Source: JBCCCJ01 sp039029315
GTDB lineage: Bacteria > Bacteroidota > Bacteroidia > J057
Direction: 5' to 3'
DNA length: 64,000 bases
Assembly (NCBI GenBank): GCA_039029315.1
Contig: JBCCGK010000036.1
Coordinates: 34,779 to 98,778 of the forward strand
In this document: piece by piece, positions 24,448 to 33,867 of the stretch
Layout of the letters: every line of letters starts with the position of its first letter
Numbering within the stretch: position 1 is the stretch's first letter
The notes under the pieces: model-generated
The model's input: only the letters and a program-made list of their open reading frames with translations
The model's database searches: none
What the model was told of the DNA's origin: nothing
Translations under genes and position numbers: made by a program

Positions 24448-27252
24448 GTGGCCTTCAACAATACCTTTTTCACCCTTTCTTTTTGGCTTCCTCTCTCCAA
24501 TTTGAAAAGAATTACTGCTTTAGGCATCTTTCTTCTTGTTTGGGCAGGTAGTCAAGCCCAGGATACTTCCACTCAATTGGATCACCCTATTTCGATTGAG
24601 TATAAACAAAAAACTCTGTTTCAAGTGTGGAGCAATATTGAAGAGAAGTATCCTATCCAATTTTTTTACAAAGAGGAATGGATACCCAGATCGAAATTCT
24701 CTGGCGATTTTTCCAATGTTCCCATCAAAACCATTCTTACAGAACAATTGGCTGGAACTGGTCTAGGCTTCACCAATTGGAACGACCGAAGTATTCTTAT
24801 TGCCAGAGAGAGTGAGATCGCCCAAGTCAAATCCATGACTTTCAAAACTCTTATCACAGAGACCCTGAATATGGATGAGACTCAATCGCTTCGCAAACGC
24901 GCCAAGGGAAAAAATAATGTTATTGGAGACTCCACCCTCAGGCCTCTTCCTGCAACGGCTACCTTAACTGGAAGAGTATTTGAAAGCAATACAGATATTG
25001 GATTGGCCAATGCCAGTATCAGCTTCCCCGATCTGCAACAGGGTGGATTGACGGATACCTCAGGGACCTTCCTTGTCAAGATCCCAACTGGATATCATCG
25101 AACCATTGTCAAAGCGACTGGTAGAGAGACCAGAGAATTCGGGATCTGGGTGTATTCAGATGGAGAGTGGGATATTGAATTGAATTTCACAGCATTTCAA
25201 ATGGAAGAAGTGCTCCTGTCTGCGGAAGGAGAAGATCGGAATGTGAGTCAGACTCAGGCTGGGGTCGTCAAGATCTCTCCCATTGATATTCGCCGGATGC
25301 CCAATCTGTTAGGGGAGATCGATGTACTGAAATCCATCACCCTGATTCCAGGCGTGAGTTCGGCAGGGGAAGCCGCCAGTGGATTCAATGTCCGAGGAGG
25401 GAATATCGACCAAAATCTTGTCATGCAGGATGGCAATATGATCTTCAATTCTTCCCACCTTCTAGGATTCTTCTCTTTATTTAATCCAGATCTGATTAAA
25501 GATATCACCTTATACAAAGGGCACATACCGGCACAATATGGAGGCAGAACCTCCTCCGTGCTTGATGTTCAACTTGATGAAGGAAGTTATCGAAAAACCA
25601 GGGGGAGAGCTTCGATTGGAATCCTTGCAAGCAAACTCAGTCTTGGAGGGCCTATGCAGAAAAACAAAAGTTCCTACCTATTGGGAATTCGTGCTGCCTA
25701 CCCAAATGTCGCCACCAGTTTTGTAGATAACCATCCTGACATTCAGCGGTCTGCTGCTTATTATGGGGATGCAACCTTGAAGTTGACCCAGAAACTTGGG
25801 GATTTGGGCAAGATATCCTTTACTGGCTATGCAAGTACAGATGTGTTCAATTTTGGGCAGCAATTTGGGTATGGGTGGCGAACAGTGATGGGAGGTATAA
25901 ACTGGAAACAAATCTATGAAAAAGGGTGGTCCTCAACTGTTCAGGTCAATACCTCCAGCTATCAGAGCAGCTTTTTTGACAACAATGATGTAGAAGCTTT
26001 TGAGATCACCTCAGGATTAAGCCAAACCAATCTCAAAGCCTACGGCTTGTGGCCACTCAATTCCCAGCATACCCTAAGAATTGGCACTGAATTTACCTGG
26101 TACGACATTGCCGACAACATACGAAATCCCTATGGGAGCAACTCTATCGTTCGACCCAAATCAGTAGAAAAGGATCAAGGCCTGGAATCTGGGATCTATA
26201 TCAATGACGAATGGAAGATCAACAATTTTTTTAGTCTGGATATGGGCTTACGTCTTAGCGGATTTGCCAATTTGGGACCTTCCAGCATCTTCATTTACCC
26301 AGAGAACAGTCCCAGAGAAGTCTTCAATATCATCGATACCCTTTCTGTAGGAGAATTTGAATCTGTGCGGAATTTTGGCGGCATCGAACCCAGAATTTCC
26401 TTCAAAGCTAACCTGAATGAACTTACCTCTGTCAAGGTTGGCTTCAACAGAATTCACCAATACTCTCATCTTCTTATCAATAGTCTTGCAACGACTCCTG
26501 TCGATTTGTGGCAGTTGAGCAATCGCTATTTCCCTGCACAAGTAGCTAACAGCTTTTTTGCCGGGGTACATCGGAACTTCTTTGGAAACATATGGCAACT
26601 TTCCCTCGAAGGGTATTTTCGGCAAATGAAAGGACTGGTGGTCAATCGGGATTTTGCCAACTTGTTTGTGAATGATCATATAGAGACAGAAATCATGGAC
26701 GCTGAAGGTGTCGCATATGGAGGAGAATTTAGTCTCATTTATTCCAGGAACAAATTTGATGTGCAAATGTCCTACGCTTATTCACGCAGCCTTCGCAGGG
26801 CCATAGGGGACGCCAGTCCTTCTCTTGTGAATGGCGGAAAATGGTTTCCCTCCGACATAGACATGCCCCACAATATCACCTTCACAGGACAGTGGCGCGC
26901 CAAGCGGACAGTCACCTATTCTATGAACTTTGTTTACAGAAGTGGGAGACCGGTCACAGCCCCGGAAGCTGTTTATGGGATAGAACCTTCCTGGTTGGTT
27001 CCTGCCTTTTCGGATAGAAATGCGTTCAGAATTCCTCCATTTCATCGACTGGATTTTGGTGCAACCCTAGATCGAGAAACCATCAAGCGCAATAGAGTCA
27101 AAAGCGAATTCGTCTTTTCGATTTACAATTTTTATGCACGACACAATCCATTTTCAGTATTTTTCAGAAGAGAAGGAGGAAGATATCAAGGGTATCAATT
27201 GGCAGTGATTGGCTCACTGTTGCCTATGATCAGTTATAATTTTCGGTTTTGA
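24448..27252 (+). CDS. TonB-dependent outer-membrane receptor with STN and carboxypeptidase-regulatory-like domains
   Basis: The 934-aa protein has no ATG near its start. It opens with GTG at 24448 or, equally well, TTG at 24502, which would begin directly at the signal peptide 'KRITALGIFLLVWAGSQAQ'. An STN domain follows ('ISIEYKQKTLFQVWSNIEEK'), then a carboxypeptidase D regulatory-like domain (~170-250, 'ATLTGRVFESNTDIGLANA'), a TonB plug ('GFNVRGGNIDQNLVMQDG'), and a 22-strand barrel to the C-terminal 'MISYNFRF'. It imports a substrate using proton-motive force through TonB. STN domains often talk to FecR/FecI, but no FecR is adjacent. It starts an operon with a DUF4249 lipoprotein and an MG2-like protein. 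Confidence 0.92.
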   Translation: MAFNNTFFTLSFWLPLSNLKRITALGIFLLVWAGSQAQDTSTQLDHPISIEYKQKTLFQVWSNIEEKYPIQFFYKEEWIPRSKFSGDFSNVPIKTILTEQLAGTGLGFTNWNDRSILIARESEIAQVKSMTFKTLITETLNMDETQSLRKRAKGKNNVIGDSTLRPLPATATLTGRVFESNTDIGLANASISFPDLQQGGLTDTSGTFLVKIPTGYHRTIVKATGRETREFGIWVYSDGEWDIELNFTAFQMEEVLLSAEGEDRNVSQTQAGVVKISPIDIRRMPNLLGEIDVLKSITLIPGVSSAGEAASGFNVRGGNIDQNLVMQDGNMIFNSSHLLGFFSLFNPDLIKDITLYKGHIPAQYGGRTSSVLDVQLDEGSYRKTRGRASIGILASKLSLGGPMQKNKSSYLLGIRAAYPNVATSFVDNHPDIQRSAAYYGDATLKLTQKLGDLGKISFTGYASTDVFNFGQQFGYGWRTVMGGINWKQIYEKGWSSTVQVNTSSYQSSFFDNNDVEAFEITSGLSQTNLKAYGLWPLNSQHTLRIGTEFTWYDIADNIRNPYGSNSIVRPKSVEKDQGLESGIYINDEWKINNFFSLDMGLRLSGFANLGPSSIFIYPENSPREVFNIIDTLSVGEFESVRNFGGIEPRISFKANLNELTSVKVGFNRIHQYSHLLINSLATTPVDLWQLSNRYFPAQVANSFFAGVHRNFFGNIWQLSLEGYFRQMKGLVVNRDFANLFVNDHIETEIMDAEGVAYGGEFSLIYSRNKFDVQMSYAYSRSLRRAIGDASPSLVNGGKWFPSDIDMPHNITFTGQWRAKRTVTYSMNFVYRSGRPVTAPEAVYGIEPSWLVPAFSDRNAFRIPPFHRLDFGATLDRETIKRNRVKSEFVFSIYNFYARHNPFSVFFRREGGRYQGYQLAVIGSLLPMISYNFRF

Positions 27253-27266
27253 TGATCCATACCTCT

Positions 27267-28322
27267 ATGAAAATCAAGCACCTTTTCCTTATTCCGGGAG
27301 TTATTTTGGGCCTCTTGGTACATTCCAGTTGCATAGATCGGATTGATTTTTCAGGTCCACCAGCCCCTATCAACCTTGTCGTATCGGGCATCATTACCAA
27401 TAGTCCCGGACAAAGGACCATTCATCTGTCTTACCAGAGACCCATTGATATTTTTCAGACCCGGGATACCATCCCCCCGCCAGCAACCATCAATTTGTTT
27501 GAGGATGGTGTCCTTATCGCCCCCTTCATACAGCTAGCGACTGATGAATATCGGTTGGACGAATCAGCCGTTATTGAAGCAGAAAAGGCTTATCACATAG
27601 AAATTCAATTCGTCAATGGAGACACATATGCCTCCAGGCCAGAGCTTGTTAGGCCTCTTCATCGAGTTGATAGCCTTGGATTGCAGTTCGAGCAGCGAGA
27701 CATTGATTCCCAGGTTGGCTCAACCATTCGGAGATGGTTTGTCGATTTGTATGTATTCAATTGGATTCCCCCCTCCGAGGAGCCTTATTACTTTCGGTGG
27801 GAAATGGATGAAGACTGGGAGCAGGTAGAACTGGCTAGAGAGGACCCTTTCGACATACAACTCACCTGTTACTTCCACACCCCACGGACCTCTCTCCCGG
27901 TCAGAATTCAGACCACCAAGGAGTTGGAATCCGGGGTTGTATCCAAACGAATTATACAGCGACAGCCAGGAGATGCTTTCAAGGACAGGCATGTATTCAA
28001 TGTCTATCAACATCGGATCAGTCCAGAAGCTTATGCCTTTTATGAACAACTGGATCTTTTGGTGAATCGGACAGGCAATATGTTTGATCAAATTCCTGCA
28101 GCAGTCACAGGCAATGTCAGCAACCTGAATGCTCCAGATGAAAGGGTTCTTGGGTATGTTGAATTTTCTCTTGCTGATACAAGTAGATTATGGGTTCGAC
28201 GTCAGATGTTTCCTTTTACGATCAGGCTTTCCTGCGCAGATCCGGATATCGCTTCCACTTCCTGTTTTGAATGCATTCTGAACAATGGTGCTTCCTATAA
28301 CAAACCTTATTACTGGCCGTAA
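27267..28322 (+). CDS. DUF4249 outer-membrane lipoprotein
   Basis: The product is 351 aa from the ATG at 27267; another ATG at 27252 overlaps the receptor's TGA by one base, indicating translational coupling either way. It has a lipoprotein signal with a lipobox-like 'LLVHSSC'. After it comes the DUF4249 pattern: 'LVVSGIITNSPGQRTIHLSY', 'ATINLFEDGVLI', 'AYHIEIQFVNGDTYAS', and the C-terminal 'SCFECILNNGASYNKPYYW'. Genes of this family regularly follow TonB-dependent receptors with STN domains in Bacteroidota, playing a surface-lipoprotein role comparable to SusD, though their ligands are unknown. Its 3' end is 22 nt before the next start. Confidence 0.87.
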   Translation: MKIKHLFLIPGVILGLLVHSSCIDRIDFSGPPAPINLVVSGIITNSPGQRTIHLSYQRPIDIFQTRDTIPPPATINLFEDGVLIAPFIQLATDEYRLDESAVIEAEKAYHIEIQFVNGDTYASRPELVRPLHRVDSLGLQFEQRDIDSQVGSTIRRWFVDLYVFNWIPPSEEPYYFRWEMDEDWEQVELAREDPFDIQLTCYFHTPRTSLPVRIQTTKELESGVVSKRIIQRQPGDAFKDRHVFNVYQHRISPEAYAFYEQLDLLVNRTGNMFDQIPAAVTGNVSNLNAPDERVLGYVEFSLADTSRLWVRRQMFPFTIRLSCADPDIASTSCFECILNNGASYNKPYYWP

Positions 28323-28344
28323 CCTTTTGGACTACAACAATCAT

Positions 28345-30150
28345 ATGCGCCGTTTTACAATTTTCTGGACCGGACTGATGATTCTCCCGCTTCTGGGGCT
28401 ATCACAAACAAGAACGAATTTTGAAGTTCCTGAGCAATTTTACGCCAGGACTGATCGACCATATTATATTCTGGGAGAACATCTTTGGTACCAGGTATAT
28501 GGATTGTTTCAGTCCAATGAATTCCTTCAAAGTAAAGTCATATATGCTGATCTCATCAGTCCAGAGGGCAACATCATTCATACTCAGAAACTAAAGATGA
28601 ATCAGGCCAATGCCATGGGGGATTTTGTTGTCGAGACCCATTGGAACCCAGGCTGGTATCGCATTCGGATTTATAGTAAGTGGAACATGAATTTTTCTCC
28701 TCCCCCCACTTATACCCTCTCTTTTCCAGTATTGAATATCCCTTCGAGCCTACCAGATGCCCTCCCAAAGGATTCTATCCCTCCTTCCCAATTGGTTCAG
28801 TCCCCCCCCCAAATAGAGCTTGCCGGAGAAAACGGACTCGCCATCTCCTTGAATCAAGACAGCTATTCTCCTCGTAGTACTGTTCTGCTCGATCTTGGTC
28901 TGAAGGATCCCAATCACCCCCTAACTTCAGCCAATGTATCTATTTCTGTGGTCCAGCTAGCATTTTTTAAGGAAATGCTCCAAAACCAGCAAAGGATTAA
29001 GGATGTCGTTCCGCTAGAATTTTCTTCCTATCAAAGGAATACTAAGTACTATCCACCTGAACAGAATTTTCAGGTCAATATGAAATTGACTTCTGAAACG
29101 GATAAGCCTATTACCTCTAATTTCATTCAGGGTGTGGTCATGCAGTCTGGCAAAATGAATTATACTCAGTCTCATAATGGGCGCGCAAAAATTCAATTTG
29201 GAGAAATCTATGGATCAAGCCCAATTCAATTTTTTGATCCAAACCCATTTGCTATCCATCCCAGACTCAAAGCCACATTGATTGAAGAAGACTTGCCACT
29301 TCCTGATCCAGAACCTCTGGTTCGCCCCCTGCCCAGCAACTCAGGCATTCAGTTGTATTATCAATCTTATGTAGACAAGCTGATCATAGAAAAATTGTAT
29401 AATACCACCGAAGCTTTTGCCCCGACCACTCTTAGCTATCCCATGCTGAAACGGGTTCCAAGTTTTTCTATAGATACAGAGGATTATATACAGTTTGAGG
29501 ACATTTTTCACTTTATTGGAGAAGCCATCCTCAGCATACAGATCAAGCGCCCCCCCAAGCGATTCAAATCTGTCGTGCCATTTACCAAAGGTCCAATGGC
29601 CGGAAAAATGTTCAGCTTTCCGATTTATTCCCAGGGAAATTATACAGAACCACAGGAGCTTCAGTATGTGGTGCCAATGATGTACTCTGTCAATGACTAC
29701 CTCTTCTATGATTCTGATCTACTTTTGGATCTGGAATGGGACAATGTGGAAAGTGTAGAACTCTATAGAGTTTTGGAACATTTGCAGTTTCAATTTGGGC
29801 CAGCCGGCAAAAGCGGGGTACTCGGCATCAGAACTAAAGACAGAAAGACCCCTCGAACTATCCAGAATGCGAATCACAACATTGTTTTTCAGGGATTTCA
29901 TATTCCAAATACTTTTCAAAATCCAATCTATGAGGATTCGGAGCAGGAAGTCAGCAAAATTCCTGATTTCAGGCCAATCAATTATTGGAATCCAATCGTC
30001 TTTGTTCCTCCAGCTGGTTCGACCAAACTCCAATTTTCTACCATAGATGCTCCCGGTTGGTATCTCATTCGGGTAGAAGGTGTCACCAATTTTGGAGAGC
30101 CTATTTGGGCAGAAAAATTGTACCAGGTTAGTCTTCCGTCAGCTGATTAG
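28345..30150 (+). CDS. Secreted MG2/macroglobulin-like protein of the receptor operon
   Basis: The product is 601 aa from the ATG at 28345 (the frame is open from 28285, inside the upstream gene). Signal peptide ends 'LLGLSQ'. Residues ~30-130 resemble an alpha-2-macroglobulin MG2 domain, with 'RTDRPYYILGEHLWYQVYGL' and 'PGWYRIRIYSKW'. A second beta-sandwich begins near 'SLNQDSYSPRSTVLLDLGL'. A segment near 'VESVELYRVLEHLQFQFGPA' recalls plug-like fragments seen in such proteins. No thioester motif is present, so it is not a protease-trapping macroglobulin. It is the third gene of the receptor-DUF4249 operon and is likely periplasmic or surface-exposed; the function is unknown. Confidence 0.7.
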   Translation: MRRFTIFWTGLMILPLLGLSQTRTNFEVPEQFYARTDRPYYILGEHLWYQVYGLFQSNEFLQSKVIYADLISPEGNIIHTQKLKMNQANAMGDFVVETHWNPGWYRIRIYSKWNMNFSPPPTYTLSFPVLNIPSSLPDALPKDSIPPSQLVQSPPQIELAGENGLAISLNQDSYSPRSTVLLDLGLKDPNHPLTSANVSISVVQLAFFKEMLQNQQRIKDVVPLEFSSYQRNTKYYPPEQNFQVNMKLTSETDKPITSNFIQGVVMQSGKMNYTQSHNGRAKIQFGEIYGSSPIQFFDPNPFAIHPRLKATLIEEDLPLPDPEPLVRPLPSNSGIQLYYQSYVDKLIIEKLYNTTEAFAPTTLSYPMLKRVPSFSIDTEDYIQFEDIFHFIGEAILSIQIKRPPKRFKSVVPFTKGPMAGKMFSFPIYSQGNYTEPQELQYVVPMMYSVNDYLFYDSDLLLDLEWDNVESVELYRVLEHLQFQFGPAGKSGVLGIRTKDRKTPRTIQNANHNIVFQGFHIPNTFQNPIYEDSEQEVSKIPDFRPINYWNPIVFVPPAGSTKLQFSTIDAPGWYLIRVEGVTNFGEPIWAEKLYQVSLPSAD

Positions 30151-30488
30151 AAAACATATTACTCCCTGGCGAGTCTTCTTATATCTACTTCCAACCCCAC
30201 GGAAAAAATGTATCCTTGTCAACCAACCTTTAAGCGCTCATTCAGAACACTTGATGGAAGAGGAAATGGAAGGACCAAGTTCATCCAATCCCGAGAAAGG
30301 CTTGAGAAGTATGCTTGAGGGGATTCTGTACAGGCAGCAGACCTACTGATGAGGCAATTTGGTATGACAGAAAGCATGTTGTTCCGTAGGCAGGGAGTAC
30401 TCTTCCAACCTACGCCCAGGTATCGCTTCCCCTTCCTTCCAATAGTCACACAAAGCAAGAGTAAAGGTTTTTCTTATCTTTGAATGGA
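30151..30488 (+). other. Non-coding gap with a -7-like element
   Basis: This 338-nt stretch holds no credible gene, RNA or hairpin. The only signal is TATCTTTG (30475-30482), an exact TAnnTTTG match ending 6 nt before the ATG at 30489. If used, the next gene would have almost no leader, or would start at the ATG at 30504. Confidence 0.4.
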
Positions 30489-30956
30489 ATGTCTGATAAT
30501 CACATGAGCAGTTTCCCCAAAATCAAATTCGTGCATGGAGTCAAATTGTTTGGGTTAATGGGTATGTTATGCACATTTGCCTGCCAAAATACTCGGGATA
30601 GCATGATTCTTGATCGAGAAAAAATGACCACCGTTCTTCTTGAATACCATCTGGCAGATGCCATTGTGGACAACAAAGGTGGTCCGCTGGTCCAGCGAAA
30701 CATCCATCGGGAAGAGATCATGGACGAGATTCTGGATAAAGAAGGAGTCAATCGGGAAATCTTCTACAAAAGTTACCAATATTATCTGATCATGCCGGCA
30801 CAATTTGATAGTATCTATGTAGACATTTTGGACCGCTTACAAGTTCTTCAAGACAGTATACAGGCCCCTGCCATGTTGAACAGAACTCCTCCCAGGATCG
30901 ATACTACCAAAAAAGTGAAACCCAAGACCCGAAAAGAGCGTTCCAAGAAATCATGA
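30489..30956 (+). CDS. DUF4296 lipoprotein
   Basis: The product is 155 aa from the ATG at 30489; an ATG at 30504 is equally possible. It has an N-terminal hydrophobic signal ending in 'LCTFAC', a loose lipobox. The body matches DUF4296, a Bacteroidota-only family: 'ILDREKMTTVLLEYHLADAI', 'ILDKEGVNREIFYKSYQYYL', and 'YVDILDRLQVLQDS'. The C-terminal tail is very basic (KKVKPKTRKERSKKS). The function is unknown. Its stop overlaps the mutS2 start (ATGA), so the two are translationally coupled. Confidence 0.85.
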   Translation: MSDNHMSSFPKIKFVHGVKLFGLMGMLCTFACQNTRDSMILDREKMTTVLLEYHLADAIVDNKGGPLVQRNIHREEIMDEILDKEGVNREIFYKSYQYYLIMPAQFDSIYVDILDRLQVLQDSIQAPAMLNRTPPRIDTTKKVKPKTRKERSKKS

Positions 30957-33388
30957 AATGCTATAACGCTCATACATATGAGAAGTTGGGGTTTGACCAG
31001 ATCCTTGAGGATCTGAAGAAACGCGTATTGAGCGAATCTACCAAAAAGCACATCGACCAAATACGGCCTATTCACGACCCGAATGTTCTCCTTCCTGAAC
31101 TAGACAGAGTAGAAGAATTCAGTGAACTTCTGGCTTTCGATGATCCTTTTCCCATTGATGGATTTCTGAATGTGGAGAACACCCTTGGGAAATTGGCGCT
31201 GGAAGGAAACTGGTTGAGTGCTCAAGAAATTTTTCGTCTTCTCCGCTGGATGCGAGCGATATCAGCAGTCCGGCAGTATCTTCATCAACGAAGAGAGAAG
31301 TATCCTCAATTACATGTCCTGGCCAATACTCTCGGTTTCCCCCAATCATTGATCAAAAAAATAGAAAGCGTTCTCGATGATTATGGCAATGTAAGAGATA
31401 ACGCATCTCCAGAGCTAGTTCGGATTCGACGCCAACTCAAAAAGTCATCCGGAGAACTGCGTACGACCTTGTATCGAATTCTGAAAAACGCCCAGGCCAA
31501 CAACTGGTCTTTGGAACAGGAGATTACCCTCAGAAATGACCGATTGGTTATTCCGGTTCGTGCGGAAGCCAAGGGAAGGGTTCCTGGATTTGTTCAGGAT
31601 GTGTCCCAATCTGGCGGGACAGTATACATAGAACCAACCCAGGCTTTGCCACTGAACAATAAAATTAGGGAACTTCAAATCCAGGAACACAATGAACTGG
31701 TGCGTATTCTCCAGGAGATCAGCATATCTATTCGCGGACATGCGCATGAATTGACTGACTTTCAGGAGATTTTGATCCAGGTTGATCTCATAAGGGGCAA
31801 GGCGATTCAAGCGCAGGAATTGGAAGGAATTCGCCCCCAGGTAGATCCCAATGGCAAACGGTTGATTCTCCAACAAGCCTATTATCCGCTCTTATTGTTC
31901 AAGGCACAGCAGGAAAAAATGGAGGTCATCCCGCTGGACATCAGCCTCAATACAAAAAGGAGAATTCTGTTAATTTCAGGTCCAAATGCCGGGGGAAAAT
32001 CTGTTTCCTTGAAGACTGTTGGCTTGCTGCAAATCATGCTACAAAGTGGATTCCTCATTCCAGTGGCTGAAGGGTCTGTGTTTCGTTTGTTTGATTCTCT
32101 CTTCCTGGATATTGGAGATGAGCAATCTGTGGACAGTGATCTGAGTACCTATACGTCGAGGCTCTTCCAATGGCGACAAATGGGGGACCATATGCGAGAC
32201 AAAGCCTTGTTTTTGGTGGATGAATTTGGAAGTGGTACAGATCCCAAGCAGGGGGGAGCGATTGCAGAATCCTTTCTCGAGCGCTTTGTCAGGCAACGGG
32301 CATTTGGCATCATCACCACCCACTATGGCAATCTCAAAGATTATGCTGAGATTACCTCCGGGATTGTCAATGCAGCGATGCAATTCGATACCAAGGGGTT
32401 ACGACCAACGTTTCGTCTCATAGAAGGCATGCCGGGAAGAAGTTATGCTTTCGAAATGGCCAAACGTGTTGGGGTGCATCCCAGCATCCTGAAGAAGGCA
32501 AGAGCCAAGGTCGGCACGGACGAAATCGATTCTGAAAAATTGCTGAAAGAACTGGAAAGGAAAAATGCCCAGCTCTCCAGATTGATTGCAGAAAATAAGA
32601 AGAAGTCTCAAAAGCTAGAAGGTCTTCTGGAACGCAATGAAACCAAAGAACAAATCCTGACCAAGGATCGCAAGAAAATCCTTCGTCAAGCACAAATGGA
32701 AGCGAAACAGCTCATCCAGGATGCCAACAAACAGATTGAAAGAACGATTCGCGAGATTCGGGAACAACAAGCCGAAAAAGAAAAAACTCTGGCATTGCGC
32801 AAACAATTGGCTGCAGCTGCACCGAAGGTCGATCCGCCCATCCCGGAAGAATTGCACGATCCGCCATCCCAAACAACCAAAGGGAAGAAATCTTCCTCCA
32901 AAAAGAAAAAATCAGCTCTCCCAAATATTCTCCCCAATGCCCCTATGGAAGTTGGAAGCTGGGTCAAACTCAAGCAATCAACTACCATTGGTCAATTGGA
33001 GGATATACAGGGAAAAAAGGCAATCGTCAGTGCAGGCGGGATGAAACTCACCATCAATCTGAAACAACTGGTCAGGATTCAGACTCCCGAAAGTCAGACG
33101 TCTTCTGGGATATCAGTAGTTCGATCTACCAAACCAAAAGCGATTCCTTTGGAAATCAATGTCATGGGAAAACGAGTGGATGAGGCACTGAATGAAATGG
33201 AACGATGGCTGGACGATGCCAATGTAGCAGGATTCCGTCACCTGAGGATTTTGCATGGCAAGGGAACTGGTGCATTGCGTGAAGCCTTGCGCTCTCATTT
33301 ATGGAAAATGGGATATGTGAAGCAGGTTCAGGATGCACCCGTTGATCAGGGAGGTGCAGGATGGACCCTCATTGAATTGGAAGAATAA
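30953..33388 (+). CDS. mutS2: MutS2 family ATPase/endonuclease
   Basis: The 811-aa protein lacks the MutS mismatch-recognition domain and has core/clamp helices, then the ABC-type ATPase with Walker A G-P-N-A-G-G-K-S (343-350), Walker B 'ALFLVDEFGSGTDP' and 'ATSEAFL-like' dimer region followed by 'TTHYGNLKDYA'. A long Lys/Glu-rich coiled coil (~520-650) leads to a KOW-like segment ('VGSWVKLKQSTTIGQLEDIQ') and a C-terminal Smr domain with 'LRILHGKGTGALREAL'. MutS2 proteins act in suppression of recombination and, in Bacillus, in rescue of collided ribosomes. The start overlaps the DUF4296 stop. Confidence 0.95.
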   Translation: MKCYNAHTYEKLGFDQILEDLKKRVLSESTKKHIDQIRPIHDPNVLLPELDRVEEFSELLAFDDPFPIDGFLNVENTLGKLALEGNWLSAQEIFRLLRWMRAISAVRQYLHQRREKYPQLHVLANTLGFPQSLIKKIESVLDDYGNVRDNASPELVRIRRQLKKSSGELRTTLYRILKNAQANNWSLEQEITLRNDRLVIPVRAEAKGRVPGFVQDVSQSGGTVYIEPTQALPLNNKIRELQIQEHNELVRILQEISISIRGHAHELTDFQEILIQVDLIRGKAIQAQELEGIRPQVDPNGKRLILQQAYYPLLLFKAQQEKMEVIPLDISLNTKRRILLISGPNAGGKSVSLKTVGLLQIMLQSGFLIPVAEGSVFRLFDSLFLDIGDEQSVDSDLSTYTSRLFQWRQMGDHMRDKALFLVDEFGSGTDPKQGGAIAESFLERFVRQRAFGIITTHYGNLKDYAEITSGIVNAAMQFDTKGLRPTFRLIEGMPGRSYAFEMAKRVGVHPSILKKARAKVGTDEIDSEKLLKELERKNAQLSRLIAENKKKSQKLEGLLERNETKEQILTKDRKKILRQAQMEAKQLIQDANKQIERTIREIREQQAEKEKTLALRKQLAAAAPKVDPPIPEELHDPPSQTTKGKKSSSKKKKSALPNILPNAPMEVGSWVKLKQSTTIGQLEDIQGKKAIVSAGGMKLTINLKQLVRIQTPESQTSSGISVVRSTKPKAIPLEINVMGKRVDEALNEMERWLDDANVAGFRHLRILHGKGTGALREALRSHLWKMGYVKQVQDAPVDQGGAGWTLIELEE

Positions 33389-33429
33389 TCAGCAACTTTT
33401 CTTATATTGGTGGAGAATAGTCTCCTCTC

Positions 33430-33864
33430 ATGTCCACTGAATCGCCATTTCTAGATATCCTGTTTGTTTACGGAACATTGCTCAAGGATGCAGAACACCT
33501 CATGTCCAGTTATTTGCTTGAACGAAGTACGTTTCTGGGTCCTGGCATGATGCCTGGACAGTTGTACAAAGTGGACTTTTATCCCGGTGCCATTCATGAT
33601 CCAGCAAGTGAGACACAGGTTTATGGAGAATTGTATCAACTCTCTGAGCCACAAAAAGTCCTGGAAGTATTGGATGGTTATGAGGGCTTTGATCCCCAGA
33701 ATGAGGCACACAGTTTATTTCGCCGAACACAAGTAGAGATCATGCAAGATGGAAATCTTCTCACTTCCTGGGTCTATGTATATAATCAATCCCCGGAAGG
33801 ATTTCCATTGATTCCTTCCGGGGATTTCCTCAAGTATGAGTTTCAACAAATAAAGACTTCCTGA
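33430..33864 (+). CDS. Gamma-glutamylcyclotransferase-like (AIG2/GGCT fold) protein
   Basis: The 144-aa protein carries the glycine-rich substrate loop 'FVYGTLLKD' (residues 12-20) and the catalytic Glu85 in 'VLDGYEGFDP', with 'VYGELYQL' in between, all typical of the GGCT/AIG2 fold. Family members convert gamma-glutamyl amines or peptides to 5-oxoproline; the exact substrate is not predictable. TATATTGG at 33403-33410 may be a -7 element. A perfect 14-bp inverted repeat lies inside the last 26 codons. The stop is only 3 nt from the convergent neighbour. Confidence 0.9.
   Translation: MSTESPFLDILFVYGTLLKDAEHLMSSYLLERSTFLGPGMMPGQLYKVDFYPGAIHDPASETQVYGELYQLSEPQKVLEVLDGYEGFDPQNEAHSLFRRTQVEIMQDGNLLTSWVYVYNQSPEGFPLIPSGDFLKYEFQQIKTS
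33788..33826. terminator. Hairpin inside the 3' end of the cyclotransferase gene
   Basis: AATCCCCGGAAGGA (33788-33801) and TCCTTCCGGGGATT (33813-33826) are perfectly complementary (14 bp, 11-nt loop). The convergent genes leave only 3 nt between stops, so this coding-embedded hairpin is the only candidate terminator for both. Neither side has a T-tract. Confidence 0.45.
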
Positions 33865-33867
33865 GGG

